Counted from the first letter of the stretch, positions 7,880 to 17,044 are shown. The stretch: DNA of 64,000 nucleotides from Dyadobacter psychrophilus (GCF_900167945.1 NZ_FUZA01000008.1:62001-126000), one strand, 5' to 3'. The notes: generated by a model not told the origin, from the sequence alone. Made by a program: numbers and translations.

Positions 7880-9361
7880 CTATTCTTCTTCCTCTTCTTT
7901 TTCTTCTGCAGTCAAAACCTGAACAGTTTCAAGCCATTTATCTCTCTGTAATTTGGCCTTAAAATTATCCATTACATTCAATTGAATGTTACCATTGCTG
8001 AATGTAGACATTTGCAAACCCACAAAAGCCAGCGCTTCATTTAACCTCGCTTCCAGCGGTGTGCTGGTAAAAATGCAATCGTTCCAATACCATTCCAACG
8101 ACTCCCCGGCCACTTCCTCCACAATGTCGATGTAATCTTGTAATGAATAACCAACAAAAGGCTTTCCAAAGCGCGCCCATAGTAATTGCATTACTGTATC
8201 AAGCGACTGCGTATGATTGGTTTTTTTCCTTAAATAAAGATCCAGGATAAGCGCCACCAATGCCCCTTTGTGATAAACAGACACCTTTCGGTTTGGAATG
8301 CCTTTTTCGTAACCATCCAGCCAAAGGTCAAAAGACGAATCTGCGAGCGACTGCGTTGCATGCGAGCTGCTTTCGAAATGCCTTTTCATGTAAACCTGTA
8401 ATTCCTTGATGTAGTTTTCTTCTGTGAAAACGTCTGCACGTTTCAGGAAAAGATCGCCATAATAAGTGGTGCAGCCTTCCGCGACAAAACACGTCCGAAA
8501 ATAATTTTCTTTGGTAAAATCATATGGAAGCAACTCAGCAGGCCTTATGCGTATAATGTTCCACGCGTGAAACAACTCGTGCGAGCTCACACCTAACAGA
8601 TCGGAATAAAGCCCTTCGCCCTCGTCATCAGGCCCCAGAACAATCATTGTAGAATTATGATGTTCAACCCCATGATAGAAGGCGGTTGGCAAGATCAAAT
8701 TAAGGAAATGATAGTCCTTCTCAGGAAACTCGCCCATAGTCGCGATCTGCTCACGAGAGAACCGGCGGAAATCACGTTCGATTCTCCACCAATTTGGCTG
8801 CAAGTTACCATGCATCCAAATCGAAAATTTAACACCACGAACCTGATAATCACATTTTTGCAAACTTTCAGACGCAAGTAACGGGCTGTCTACCAACTGA
8901 TAAAAATCCTTTGCCTTTAATACATTTCCCACAGCAGGAAGTCCGCAAGCAATCTGGTAACCCTCTGGCAATTCAAGCTGAATGGTGTAGGCCTCACCAA
9001 TACGCCCCTCAGTATACATGCAGAAGTTGATGAAATTGAGATACCACAATTCCTCATCTACGTAACTGCTTCCCGCATTTTGAATGGCTGCATAAAATGT
9101 ATAGCGGATCCTGACTTCTTTTTCACCCGCCGTTGCAACCTGCCAGCGGTCTTTCGTTACTTTATGAATGGGGAGATTCTGATCGGTTGCGGAGATCGCT
9201 TCAATAAATTGAATATTTTTGGCGAAATTTTGTATTTCATATCGTCCGGGTCTCCAAGCAGGAAGCTGAATTTCGATAACATCTGCATCAATTTCAGGTA
9301 TAGTGTAAGTAATGTTGATGAGATGAGACTGCGGATCAGATACGTAAATATTATAATGCAT
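7880..9361 (-). CDS. M61-family metallopeptidase (glycyl aminopeptidase type)
   Basis: This 493-residue peptidase has the zinc motif HELFH at 261-265, followed by AWNIIRIRPAEL, and a further Glu295 in VAEGCTTYYG, the expected M61 third ligand. The N-terminal roughly 170 residues form the family's beta-rich domain (LPAWRPGRYEIQNFAKN). Most M61 proteins end in a PDZ domain and are about 580-640 residues; here the chain stops soon after the catalytic domain in a Glu-rich tail (EEKEEEEE). There is no signal peptide at this start, so it may be cytoplasmic. It converges with the epimerase gene, 22 bp apart. Confidence 0.88.
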   Translation of the reverse strand: MHYNIYVSDPQSHLINITYTIPEIDADVIEIQLPAWRPGRYEIQNFAKNIQFIEAISATDQNLPIHKVTKDRWQVATAGEKEVRIRYTFYAAIQNAGSSYVDEELWYLNFINFCMYTEGRIGEAYTIQLELPEGYQIACGLPAVGNVLKAKDFYQLVDSPLLASESLQKCDYQVRGVKFSIWMHGNLQPNWWRIERDFRRFSREQIATMGEFPEKDYHFLNLILPTAFYHGVEHHNSTMIVLGPDDEGEGLYSDLLGVSSHELFHAWNIIRIRPAELLPYDFTKENYFRTCFVAEGCTTYYGDLFLKRADVFTEENYIKELQVYMKRHFESSSHATQSLADSSFDLWLDGYEKGIPNRKVSVYHKGALVALILDLYLRKKTNHTQSLDTVMQLLWARFGKPFVGYSLQDYIDIVEEVAGESLEWYWNDCIFTSTPLEARLNEALAFVGLQMSTFSNGNIQLNVMDNFKAKLQRDKWLETVQVLTAEEKEEEEE

Positions 9362-9469
9362 AGAGAATGAAAGGTAATTTGAGGAGTGGGTAGCACTAAT
9401 TCAGGTGTAAACCAAAATCCGCGATTTCTACGTTACCAGTTACAATGTTATAAAATAAACGATTTTAAG

Positions 9470-10126
9470 ATGAAAAGTAAAATCCTCCTGTTATGCACGG
9501 TCCTGTTTAGCATTATAATCAGTCCGGCATTAATGGCACAAGATGATGAATATTACCGCCCCGACTCGCTCCGAAAAGAGAAAACCGAAGAAGTAGAAAA
9601 GCCGCCGGTTGAACAAAGAGAACTGATTGAGAAAAAACCACTAGCCGAATTCAAAGACCGCCCCTTCGTGGACAGAGTGCGGTTAGGCGGCAGTTTTGGG
9701 CTAAGCCTGGGAACGGTCACCAATATAAACCTTTCCCCTATGGCTGGTTACGAACTCACCGAAAAGCTGGTGGGCGGCGTAGGCGTGACAGGAATGTATT
9801 ACAAATCGCGCTACTTTGGTTTCAATGAATTCTATTATGGAGGACGGGGTTTTTTAATGTACTCCATTTTCCCGATGGTCAATGTCATTGCGGAACTGGA
9901 AGGTATGAATGTAGAAGTGGATACTTTTACAAAATACGATACACGCAAATGGATCGCGTCGCCCATGCTGGGAGCGTCCTATTCGCAGCCGTTAGGTGCC
10001 CGGTTTATAAAGGCCGTTCATTTCACAGCATTGTTTAATTTCAATTATAACAATCAGCTCGATGATTACGGGAATAACATTTCACCTTACGGCAGTCCGT
10101 TTGTGTTTCGGATCACATTCCTTTAA
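9470..10126 (+). CDS. Small secreted protein, probably an outer-membrane beta-barrel
   Basis: This is a 218-residue protein whose start is the ATG at 9470, because MKSKILLLCTVLFSIIISPA with the cleavage-like ALMA-QDD makes a clean signal peptide; the open frame continues upstream without coding character. After a charged Pro/Glu-rich linker (residues about 22-60) the rest alternates polar and hydrophobic residues with many Tyr, Gly and Phe and ends in a strand finishing 'FVFRITFL' with a terminal hydrophobic residue, as outer-membrane barrels do. No specific family is recognised. A terminator follows at 10155. Confidence 0.75.
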   Translation: MKSKILLLCTVLFSIIISPALMAQDDEYYRPDSLRKEKTEEVEKPPVEQRELIEKKPLAEFKDRPFVDRVRLGGSFGLSLGTVTNINLSPMAGYELTEKLVGGVGVTGMYYKSRYFGFNEFYYGGRGFLMYSIFPMVNVIAELEGMNVEVDTFTKYDTRKWIASPMLGASYSQPLGARFIKAVHFTALFNFNYNNQLDDYGNNISPYGSPFVFRITFL

Positions 10127-10154
10127 AGATTCTGGTTTATACTATATAATAATG

Positions 10155-10186
10155 AACCACTGTGCCACCGCAGTGGTTTGATTTTT
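10155..10186 (+). terminator. Rho-independent terminator
   Basis: AACCACTG (10155-10162) pairs with CAGTGGTT (10171-10178) over an 8-nt loop and is followed by GATTTTTT. It ends the transcript of the small secreted protein at 9470-10126. Confidence 0.8.
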
Positions 10187-10241
10187 TACCACCTACATGA
10201 AAGCTTGCTGCGAAGCCTGCTACAATTTAATAACTGATATT

Positions 10242-10874
10242 ATGGAAAATCCCGTTCTGATTTTTGGTGCCGGCGACCTGGGCGTTCAGGCATTGGATAT
10301 ATTTAAAAGAAACAATGTACTCGTTTACGGCCTTCTGGATGATCATAAGGAGTTGCATGGCAAGGAATTCGGAGACGTGAGCGTGTTGGGAAACACGGAC
10401 GATGCTGGCTTTTTAAGCATATTAGGAAGCAAATGTGAGGCATTTGTTGCAATAGGTGAACGCTCGGTTCGCGAAAGGCTTGTGGAAACACTTACCGACG
10501 AGTACAAAACAATGCCGATCAATGCGATCCACGACAGCGCATTGATCTCTGAAATGGCAACAATAGGCCATGGTAACCTCATTGGTGCGCGGGTAACTGT
10601 TGGTGCGAAGTCGAAAATTGGGCATCATTGCCTCGTGCAGACCGCCGCTGTTGTGGACACCTGGGCGCAAGTTGGCGATTACGTGACGATTGGAGCAGGG
10701 GCCATTATCAATGACCGTGTAAAAGTCGGCGATGGCGTTTTTATCGGTTCCGGGGCTATTATCGTAGCCGGAATTGAGATAGGCAAGAATGCACGGATTG
10801 GTGCTGGCTCGGTTGTGGTTGAAAATGTGCCTGCCAAAGCTACTTATTTCGGGAATCCTGCGCGTAAGATCTGA
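10242..10874 (+). CDS. NeuD-like sugar O-acyltransferase
   Basis: This is a 210-residue protein with an N-terminal Rossmann-like PglD/NeuD domain (VLIFGAGDLGVQALDI) and a C-terminal left-handed beta-helix of hexapeptide repeats from about residue 95 (IGHGNLIGARVTVGAKSKIG). Such enzymes use acetyl-CoA to acetylate amino sugars or sialic-acid-like sugars. Its isolated position, with no glycan genes nearby, leaves the substrate open. Starting at 10242 drops a 15-residue Cys-rich extension that does not look like part of the family. Confidence 0.85.
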   Translation: MENPVLIFGAGDLGVQALDIFKRNNVLVYGLLDDHKELHGKEFGDVSVLGNTDDAGFLSILGSKCEAFVAIGERSVRERLVETLTDEYKTMPINAIHDSALISEMATIGHGNLIGARVTVGAKSKIGHHCLVQTAAVVDTWAQVGDYVTIGAGAIINDRVKVGDGVFIGSGAIIVAGIEIGKNARIGAGSVVVENVPAKATYFGNPARKI

Positions 10875-10920
10875 CGCCAATAAAATTCCCCCATAGTTTT
10901 TTTATTAAATCGAAAGACAT

Positions 10921-10928
10921 TACCTTTG
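10921..10928 (+). promoter_or_regulatory. -7 promoter box TACCTTTG of the DUF177-rpmF unit
   Basis: The octamer matches TAnnTTTG exactly. It sits 28 bp before the GTG at 10949, leaving a short leader. A T-rich tract about 20 bp upstream would be the -33 region. It supports the GTG start over the upstream TTG at 10937. Confidence 0.6.
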
Positions 10929-10948
10929 CAGTCCTTTTGACAGAAAAA

Positions 10949-11503
10949 GTGAAAGAGCTAAGTAAATACAACATAGACATTTACGGTTTGGAAGACAAAC
11001 AGTATGCCTATGAAATGGAGTCGGGAGATGCATTTTTCCAGGAGCTGGAACAGGATCTGATCGAGTTTGGCCATTTCAAAACGCATGTTGTGCTCAACAA
11101 ATCTGCGACTATGATCCAGCTTAATTTTCACACAGTTGGAAGCGTAACGCTCACTTGTGACAGGAGTCTGGAACCATTTGAGGAACCGATTGATCAGGAT
11201 GATCGCATTATTTTAAAGTTTGGCGATCATAATGAGGAGTTGACGGACGAGATCGAGATCATCAATCGCAATACGAACAGGATTAATGTAGCCCGCTACA
11301 TTTTTGACTTTATAGCATTAGCGCTTCCCGTCAAAAAAATCCATCCGGACCTGCGGGACGAGGAAGAAGAAATTGATCCGTTGGATGAAGCCGACGGCAT
11401 TTTGGTTTATTCCTCAGAGGATGTTGAAACCGAAGAAACAGAAGAAGACGAAAAAATAGACCCTCGCTGGGAAGCCCTAAAAAAGCTAAAAGGCGAAAAC
11501 TAA
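10949..11503 (+). CDS. DUF177 (YceD-like) protein
   Basis: This is a 184-residue protein of the family that almost always precedes rpmF. It is linked to 23S rRNA/large ribosomal subunit accumulation in other bacteria and plants (known for the family). I take the GTG at 10949, giving KELSKYNIDIYGLEDK, the usual Bacteroidota opening. The open frame begins at a TTG 12 bp upstream. The C-terminal 40 residues are very acidic (DEEEEIDPLDEADG and EETEEDEK). The gene leads the rpmF-plsX-fabH cluster. Confidence 0.88.
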   Translation: MKELSKYNIDIYGLEDKQYAYEMESGDAFFQELEQDLIEFGHFKTHVVLNKSATMIQLNFHTVGSVTLTCDRSLEPFEEPIDQDDRIILKFGDHNEELTDEIEIINRNTNRINVARYIFDFIALALPVKKIHPDLRDEEEEIDPLDEADGILVYSSEDVETEETEEDEKIDPRWEALKKLKGEN

Positions 11504-11538
11504 GCTAGTCAACAGGTGGACTGGCAAGAGAACGTTAA

Positions 11539-11558
11539 CCGTCGGTTTAAACCGACGG
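11539..11558. repeat. Perfect 20-bp palindrome in the rpmF leader
   Basis: CCGTCGGTTT (11539-11548) is followed directly by its reverse complement (11549-11558). It lies between the DUF177 stop and the rpmF start, 45 bp before the L32 ATG. It is followed by A residues rather than T on the plus strand, so it does not look like a terminator. A protein operator, an RNA processing stem or a ribosomal-protein leader element are all possible. Confidence 0.7.
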
Positions 11559-11602
11559 AAAAAGAAAACAACAATAAAACAACTTACAGAACATAAAGCA
11601 TC

Positions 11603-11797
11603 ATGGCACATCCTAAGCGGAGACATTCCACAACCCGTCGCGATACGCGCAGAGCACATGATTTCCTTACCGGAAAACAATTAGGCACTGATTCTTCGAC
11701 AGGAGAAATCCACCAATTCCACCGTGCGCACGTTCACGAAGGCAACTTGGTTTACAGAGGTAAAGTTGTAGTTGAGAACTACTCCAAAACGGTTTAG
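11603..11797 (+). CDS. rpmF: 50S ribosomal protein L32
   Basis: This 64-residue protein has the L32 opening MAHPKRRHSTTRRDTRRAHD and the C-terminal HRAHVHEGNLVYRGKVVVE. It contains no cysteine, so it lacks the zinc ribbon found in the C+ form and is the zinc-independent type. Its position between DUF177 and plsX is the conserved one. Confidence 0.97.
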   Translation: MAHPKRRHSTTRRDTRRAHDFLTGKQLGTDSSTGEIHQFHRAHVHEGNLVYRGKVVVENYSKTV

Positions 11798-11817
11798 TAT
11801 CAGTCGATGAGTATACC

Positions 11818-11861
11818 AATTTCGCAGCAGCCGTATAAAAGTTGTTGCGAAATTCTTTTTT
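11818..11861 (+). terminator. Rho-independent terminator between rpmF and plsX
   Basis: A 12-bp stem with one G-U pair (11818-11829 with 11843-11854) is followed by CTTTTTT. It should end much of the DUF177-rpmF transcript, so plsX probably has its own promoter in the remaining 70 bp. Confidence 0.75.
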
Positions 11862-11929
11862 ACTACGGCACATCTGCTAAATTTACACCTTCGATTTCTA
11901 ACTTATTAGTCTAAAATAACAGCGTGTAA

Positions 11930-12868
11930 ATGAAAATTGCGGTAGATGCTATGGGGGGAGATTTAGCTCCACAGGCAATTGTTGAAGGGGTTATTCAGGC
12001 CGCTTCTGAACTACCATCCGAGGCGAGAATCGTTTTAATTGGCCGTGAAAGTGCGATTTGGGACATTTTTAACCAAAACAATTTCACTCCTACTAATATT
12101 GACGTCGTTCACGCAGAAGATGTTATTGAGATGGGGGAACATCCAACCAAAGCCCTTTCTCAAAAACCGAATTCCAGCATCGGGATCGGTTTCAAGCTTC
12201 TGAAAGAAAAGGAAGTTGACATATTCTGTAGTGCCGGTAATACAGGCGCTATGCACGTAGGAGCGCTTTTTAGCATTAAGGCGATCGAAGGAATCATAAG
12301 ACCAGCGATTGCAGGATTTGTACCACAGGTTGGTGGCGGATATTCGATTATGCTGGATATTGGCGCTAACGCCGATTGCAAGCCAGAAGTGCTTGCACAA
12401 TTTGGAGAAATAGGCTCTATTTTTGCTCAATATACTTTTCAGATAGATAAGCCTCGAGTAGCCCTGATGAACATTGGGGAAGAAGAACAAAAAGGTTCTC
12501 TTACAACCCAGGCTACTTATCCCCTGCTCAAACAAAACAAACGAATCAATTTTATAGGAAATATTGAGGGTAAAGATCTCTTTACCAATAAAGCTGACGT
12601 AATTGTTACAGACGGCTTTACAGGCAATGTCTTATTTAAATTGGGCGAATCATTTTACGAAATTTCTAAGCAACGAGGTTTCAGCGATGAATTCGTAGAT
12701 CAAACAAATTACGAATCCATTGGCGGAAGCTCGATCATTGGTGTGAATGGCAATGTCATGATCGCCCATGGGATATCATCGCCGGCAGCAATAAAAAATA
12801 TGATCGGCTGGGCGTATAAGCAAGTTAAGTCGAAAGCATATTTGCATATTGCGCAGGCATTGAATTAA
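11930..12868 (+). CDS. plsX: Phosphate acyltransferase PlsX
   Basis: This 312-residue enzyme makes acyl-phosphate from acyl-ACP for phosphatidic acid synthesis. It begins MKIAVDAMGGDLAPQAIVEG, the PlsX signature, and contains FCSAGNTGAMHVGALF and VIVTDGFTGNVLFKLGE, both typical of the family. It lies just before fabH, as in many bacteria, which links phospholipid and fatty-acid initiation. Confidence 0.97.
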   Translation: MKIAVDAMGGDLAPQAIVEGVIQAASELPSEARIVLIGRESAIWDIFNQNNFTPTNIDVVHAEDVIEMGEHPTKALSQKPNSSIGIGFKLLKEKEVDIFCSAGNTGAMHVGALFSIKAIEGIIRPAIAGFVPQVGGGYSIMLDIGANADCKPEVLAQFGEIGSIFAQYTFQIDKPRVALMNIGEEEQKGSLTTQATYPLLKQNKRINFIGNIEGKDLFTNKADVIVTDGFTGNVLFKLGESFYEISKQRGFSDEFVDQTNYESIGGSSIIGVNGNVMIAHGISSPAAIKNMIGWAYKQVKSKAYLHIAQALN

Positions 12869-12957
12869 TTTCCAATTGCTGACAACCACGAAATGAGTAA
12901 ATTGATTCTGTTCCCTTTTACAAAAACCTATTCGGATTTTGAATAGTTAAATTTATC

Positions 12958-13953
12958 ATGACCCATATAAGAGCCTCTATAACAGGAATACAAGGGTATG
13001 TGCCTGATTATATTTTGACAAATGCTGAACTTGAAACAATGGTTGCGACAAACGACGAGTGGATCGTCAGCCGCACCGGCATCAAAGAAAGGCATATCCT
13101 CAAAGGCGAAGGTTTAGGGAGTTCTCATATGGGTGCCGAAGCTGTAAAGGGATTACTTGCCAAAACAAATACCCTTCCCAGTGAAATTGACCTGCTGATC
13201 TGCGCTACTACAACCCCTGACTTTGTTTTTCCCTGCACCGCCAATCTTATCTGTGATATGGTAGGGATCAAAAACGTAGGAAGTTTCGACATTCAGGCAG
13301 CCTGCTCAGGTTTTGTTTATGCACTCACCCTTGGCTCTCAGTTTATTGAGACTGGAAAATATAAAAAGATAGTTATCGTAGGCGCCGATAAAATGTCCGC
13401 GATTGTCGACTACACCGACCGTAAAACCTGCATTTTATTTGGTGACGGAGCAGGCGCTGTTCTGCTTGAACCAGATACCGAAGGAAACGGAATCATTGAT
13501 TCTATTATTAAATCAGATGGCGCGGGTTATCCGTATCTGAACCAAAAAGCAGGAGGAAGCCGCTATCCGCCCACACATGAAACCGTTGACGCGCGTTTGC
13601 ACCACGTATTTCAGGATGGCGCCCAGGTATTTAAGTTTGCTGTGACCAATATGGCTGATATCTCGGCTGAGATCATGGAGAAGAATGGCCTTAGCGGTGA
13701 TGACGTCGCATGGCTTGTTCCTCACCAGGCAAACAGAAGGATCATTGAAGCAACTGCGCACCGCATGGGTGTGGGAATGGATAAAGTAATGGTGAATATC
13801 CAGAAATATGGAAACACGACCTCTGCAACCATTCCACTATGTCTCTGGGATTATGAATCACAATTAAAAAAGGGTGATAATCTCGTACTCGCTGCCTTTG
13901 GAGGCGGATTTACGTGGGGTTCCATTTATTTGAAATGGGCCTACGGCGAATAA
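12958..13953 (+). CDS. fabH: 3-oxoacyl-ACP synthase III (FabH)
   Basis: This 331-residue ketoacyl synthase III condenses acyl-CoA with malonyl-ACP to start fatty-acid synthesis. The catalytic Cys is in DIQAACSGFVYAL, the His in VPHQANRRI and the Asn in KYGNTTSATIP. It lies 89 bp after plsX and 27 bp before efp. Confidence 0.97.
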   Translation: MTHIRASITGIQGYVPDYILTNAELETMVATNDEWIVSRTGIKERHILKGEGLGSSHMGAEAVKGLLAKTNTLPSEIDLLICATTTPDFVFPCTANLICDMVGIKNVGSFDIQAACSGFVYALTLGSQFIETGKYKKIVIVGADKMSAIVDYTDRKTCILFGDGAGAVLLEPDTEGNGIIDSIIKSDGAGYPYLNQKAGGSRYPPTHETVDARLHHVFQDGAQVFKFAVTNMADISAEIMEKNGLSGDDVAWLVPHQANRRIIEATAHRMGVGMDKVMVNIQKYGNTTSATIPLCLWDYESQLKKGDNLVLAAFGGGFTWGSIYLKWAYGE

Positions 13954-13980
13954 AATATCAATACTAATTTTTGAATTAAA

Positions 13981-14547
13981 ATGGCAACTACCGCAGATTT
14001 GCGTAACGGATTAGTGATCAATTTCAATCACGATCTTTTTCAAGTAATTGAATTTCAGCATGTTAAACCTGGAAAAGGCAATGCATTCGTGCGTACCAAG
14101 CTGAAAAGCCTTACTTCGGGCAAAGTTTTGGACAATACATTTTCTTCCGGTGCGGGCATCATACCTGTTCGTGTAGAAAGACATAAATTTCAATATTTAT
14201 ACAAAGACGAAGTAGGTTTCAATTTCATGAATGCCGAAACGTTCGACCAGGTTCTGATCGATGAAAAGCTGGTTACCAATGCCGATCTGATGAAAGAAGG
14301 GCAGGAAGTTGAAATCCTGATCAATACGGAAACAGATGCAGCACTTCTTTGCGAATTGCCGCCATTTGTGGAGCTTGTTGTGACATATTCTGAGCCTGGC
14401 TTAAAAGGCGATACAGCTAACTCTCCTAAAAAAGCCATTGAGGTGGAAACCGGCGCAAGGATTATGGTTCCTTTGTTCATTGAAGAAGGACAGAAAATTA
14501 AAGTTGACACACGCACCTACGATTACGTAGAAAGAGTAAAATCATAA
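13981..14547 (+). CDS. efp: Translation elongation factor P
   Basis: This 188-residue EF-P relieves ribosome stalling at proline stretches. The N-terminal KOW-like domain holds the modification loop PGKGNAFVRTK with a Lys at the tip. The C-terminal OB domain ends VDTRTYDYVERVKS. No modification enzyme gene is next to it. The 89-bp gap to accB carries an inverted repeat (GTGTAAG 14559-14565, CTTACAC 14579-14585) of unknown meaning. Confidence 0.97.
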   Translation: MATTADLRNGLVINFNHDLFQVIEFQHVKPGKGNAFVRTKLKSLTSGKVLDNTFSSGAGIIPVRVERHKFQYLYKDEVGFNFMNAETFDQVLIDEKLVTNADLMKEGQEVEILINTETDAALLCELPPFVELVVTYSEPGLKGDTANSPKKAIEVETGARIMVPLFIEEGQKIKVDTRTYDYVERVKS

Positions 14548-14636
14548 TTTCGTAACCTGTGTAAGGTAAATGACCTGGCTTACACGCTTATAACTGAGCC
14601 TCAACGGATCAACGCCCACAGTTTAATATTTACTAA

Positions 14637-15119
14637 ATGGAAACCAAAGAAATCCAAAAATTGATTGACTTCATTGCCCAATCGGGACTTGATGAAGTGA
14701 ACATTGAAACAACAGACCTTAAAATAAAGGTGAAGCGCTATGGTTCTGCACCAACAGCATCATTGTCTTCATCGCAAGCGGCACCAGCTCCTTCGTACGC
14801 GCCAGTTACGCCTACAACGGCTGTTACGCATTCCGCTCCTACCGAGCCAACGGTTTCCTCTGAACCAGCATCTTCCAATCTGATTACTATAAAATCGCCA
14901 ATGATTGGCACATTCTATCGCGCGTCAAGCCCGGAAACACCTGCATTTGCGAACATTGGCGACGAAATTAAGCCAGGCAAAGTGGTTTGCGTGATTGAAG
15001 CGATGAAGCTTTTCAACGAAATAGAATCTGAAATCTCAGGAAAAATCGTAAAAATACTGGTTGAAAACGCCACACCGGTAGAGTTCGACCAGCCGTTATT
15101 CCTTGTAGAGCCTGTTTAA
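14637..15119 (+). CDS. accB: Acetyl-CoA carboxylase biotin carboxyl carrier protein
   Basis: This is a 160-residue BCCP. The C-terminal biotinyl domain has the biotinylation site EAMKLFNEIE. A flexible linker rich in Ala, Pro, Ser and Thr (about residues 38-80) joins it to the short N-terminal domain. It lies 35 bp before accC in a standard accBC pair. Confidence 0.97.
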   Translation: METKEIQKLIDFIAQSGLDEVNIETTDLKIKVKRYGSAPTASLSSSQAAPAPSYAPVTPTTAVTHSAPTEPTVSSEPASSNLITIKSPMIGTFYRASSPETPAFANIGDEIKPGKVVCVIEAMKLFNEIESEISGKIVKILVENATPVEFDQPLFLVEPV

Positions 15120-15154
15120 GGCAATGGACGATCTGTAAAACTTAATTGATTTTC

Positions 15155-16498
15155 ATGTTTAAAAAGATACTCATTGCAAACCGGGGCGAGATCGCCCTGC
15201 GTGTTATCAGGACCTGTCGTGAAATGGGCATCAAAACGGTTGCTGTTTATTCCACAGCCGACCGTGACAGTCTCCATGTTCGCTTTGCAGATGAAGCCGT
15301 TTGTATCGGCCCGCCGCCAAGCCGCCAGTCCTATCTGAGCATTCAAAATATCATTTCAGCAGCCGAAGTTACCGGCGCAGATGCAATACACCCGGGTTAC
15401 GGGTTCCTGTCTGAAAATGCTGAATTCTCTCAAATATGTGCCGATTACGGCATCAAATTCATTGGTGCAACTGCCGCCCAGATCAATGGAATGGGTGATA
15501 AAGCAACTGCAAAAGCAACCATGATCACAGCCGGCGTTCCTGTCGTTCCGGGTTCGGAAGGGCTTTTGGAATCGGTTGAACAAGGCAAAATGCTGGCAGA
15601 AGGCATTGGTTATCCTGTTATCGTAAAGGCAACTGCCGGTGGCGGTGGTCGCGGAATGCGGATCATTAATAAGCCGGACGAATTCGAAAAAGCGTGGAAT
15701 GATGCACGGACGGAATCTGCTGCAGCATTTGGAAATGACGGATTATATCTTGAAAAATTCGTAGAAGAACCTCGCCACATTGAAATTCAGATCATTGGAG
15801 ATCAGTTTGGTAAAGTTTGCCACTTATCCGAGCGCGATTGTTCTATTCAGCGTCGCCACCAGAAACTGGTTGAAGAAACACCGTCCCCGATCATCACAGA
15901 CGAACTACGCGAAAGAATGGGCGCAGCTGCCATCAAAGGTGCGCAAGCCATCGGTTACGAAGGCGCAGGAACGATTGAGTTCCTGGTTGACAAACACGGC
16001 GAATTCTTCTTCATGGAGATGAATACCCGTATCCAGGTAGAGCACCCCATTACTGAGGAAGTTACTGATTTTGACCTGATTAAGGAACAAATTAAAGTTG
16101 CAGCCGGTGAGCCAATTTCGGGCGTTAATTATACGCCCAAGCTGTTTGCAATGGAATGCCGCATTAATGCTGAGGATCCGGCCAACAATTTCAGACCAGC
16201 TCCTGGTAAGATCACCAACCTGCATTTCCCTGGCGGTCACGGCGTTAGGATCGACAGCCACGTTTACAGCGGCTACACCATTCCACCAAATTACGATTCA
16301 ATGATTGCCAAGCTGATCGTCAGCGGGCAGTCACGCGAAGAAGTGATTACGCGTATGAAGCGTGCATTGCAGGAATTTGTCATCGAGGGAATCAAGACAA
16401 CCATCCCTTTCCACATTAAGCTCATGGATGACCCGGGTTTTAAATCCGGAAATTTCACAACAAAATATCTGGAAACATTCGACTTTTCGACGCTTTAA
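15155..16498 (+). CDS. accC: Acetyl-CoA carboxylase biotin carboxylase
   Basis: This 447-residue enzyme carboxylates the biotin on AccB using ATP and bicarbonate. It starts at MFKKILIANRGEIALRVIRT. It has the ATP-grasp Gly-rich loop KATAGGGGRGMR and the catalytic EMNTRIQVEHP. The frame is open to a TTG 9 bp upstream, but the ATG at 15155 matches the family start. A bidirectional terminator follows. Confidence 0.97.
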   Translation: MFKKILIANRGEIALRVIRTCREMGIKTVAVYSTADRDSLHVRFADEAVCIGPPPSRQSYLSIQNIISAAEVTGADAIHPGYGFLSENAEFSQICADYGIKFIGATAAQINGMGDKATAKATMITAGVPVVPGSEGLLESVEQGKMLAEGIGYPVIVKATAGGGGRGMRIINKPDEFEKAWNDARTESAAAFGNDGLYLEKFVEEPRHIEIQIIGDQFGKVCHLSERDCSIQRRHQKLVEETPSPIITDELRERMGAAAIKGAQAIGYEGAGTIEFLVDKHGEFFFMEMNTRIQVEHPITEEVTDFDLIKEQIKVAAGEPISGVNYTPKLFAMECRINAEDPANNFRPAPGKITNLHFPGGHGVRIDSHVYSGYTIPPNYDSMIAKLIVSGQSREEVITRMKRALQEFVIEGIKTTIPFHIKLMDDPGFKSGNFTTKYLETFDFSTL

Positions 16499-16520
16499 AG
16501 CGGTGATGATTTCAAAAAAA

Positions 16521-16554
16521 GGCTGCCAGTGCAAAACTGGCAGCCTTTTTTTTT
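16521..16554. terminator. Terminator downstream of accC
   Basis: GGCTGCCAGT (16521-16530) pairs perfectly with ACTGGCAGCC (16536-16545) over the loop GCAAA and is followed by nine T residues. An A-run on the other side lets it also serve the minus-strand gene ending at 16565. Confidence 0.92.
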
Positions 16555-16564
16555 CGCAACACGA

Positions 16565-16933
16565 TTAATGTATCATTGCGAGCATTTTTGTAGTGGCGTC
16601 AAGTCCCTCTTTAATGGTCCTCACCGACGGCGTCCCGTGATAATAACCCGCTAAATGCAGTGTATCGTAAGCTTCGTTTAAGTAAGACAGCAATGTCTTG
16701 TTGTACTTCCTAAGCCGGTTACGATAATCTTCAATGCTTTTAGGCTTTGCAAATCTGTCACCTTCTCTTTTCCTCAGATATTCATCAGCAATCATCAGGG
16801 CAGCACTATATGCGGTCCCGGAAGCCATCTGAACATATTTAATGTCTTTGTACTCAATCCCTTCCTTCTGGGCCTTCGTACTCAAAATTTCCCGCGCATT
16901 AGCGAGATACCTGTCAATTTCCGGATAATCCAT
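16565..16933 (-). CDS. Small conserved helical protein (probably DUF5618 family)
   Basis: This is a 122-residue, wholly alpha-helical, charged protein without signal peptide or membrane segment. From memory it matches the Bacteroidota DUF5618 family (opening MDYPEIDRYLANAREIL, ending with a HLAGYYHGTPSVRTI segment). The pattern of amphipathic helices resembles HEPN-like helical bundles, but no RX4-6H motif is obvious. It stands alone between two terminators, and its function is unknown. Confidence 0.75.
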   Translation of the reverse strand: MDYPEIDRYLANAREILSTKAQKEGIEYKDIKYVQMASGTAYSAALMIADEYLRKREGDRFAKPKSIEDYRNRLRKYNKTLLSYLNEAYDTLHLAGYYHGTPSVRTIKEGLDATTKMLAMIH

Positions 16934-17015
16934 GTGCGTGTATTTGTTTGTTAATCATTAAAATTAGTATCTCTATCTTGGAGTTTCCTGGAAAGATAAC
17001 AAATTTCAAATGAAC

Positions 17016-17044
17016 AAAAATAGCCCGAGCATCAGGCTATTTTT
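17016..17044 (-). terminator. Terminator of the Gfo/Idh oxidoreductase gene
   Basis: AAAAATAGCC (17016-17025) and GGCTATTTTT (17035-17044) form a perfect 10-bp stem over a 9-nt loop. It starts 9 bp beyond the minus-strand stop at 17054. Confidence 0.75.
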
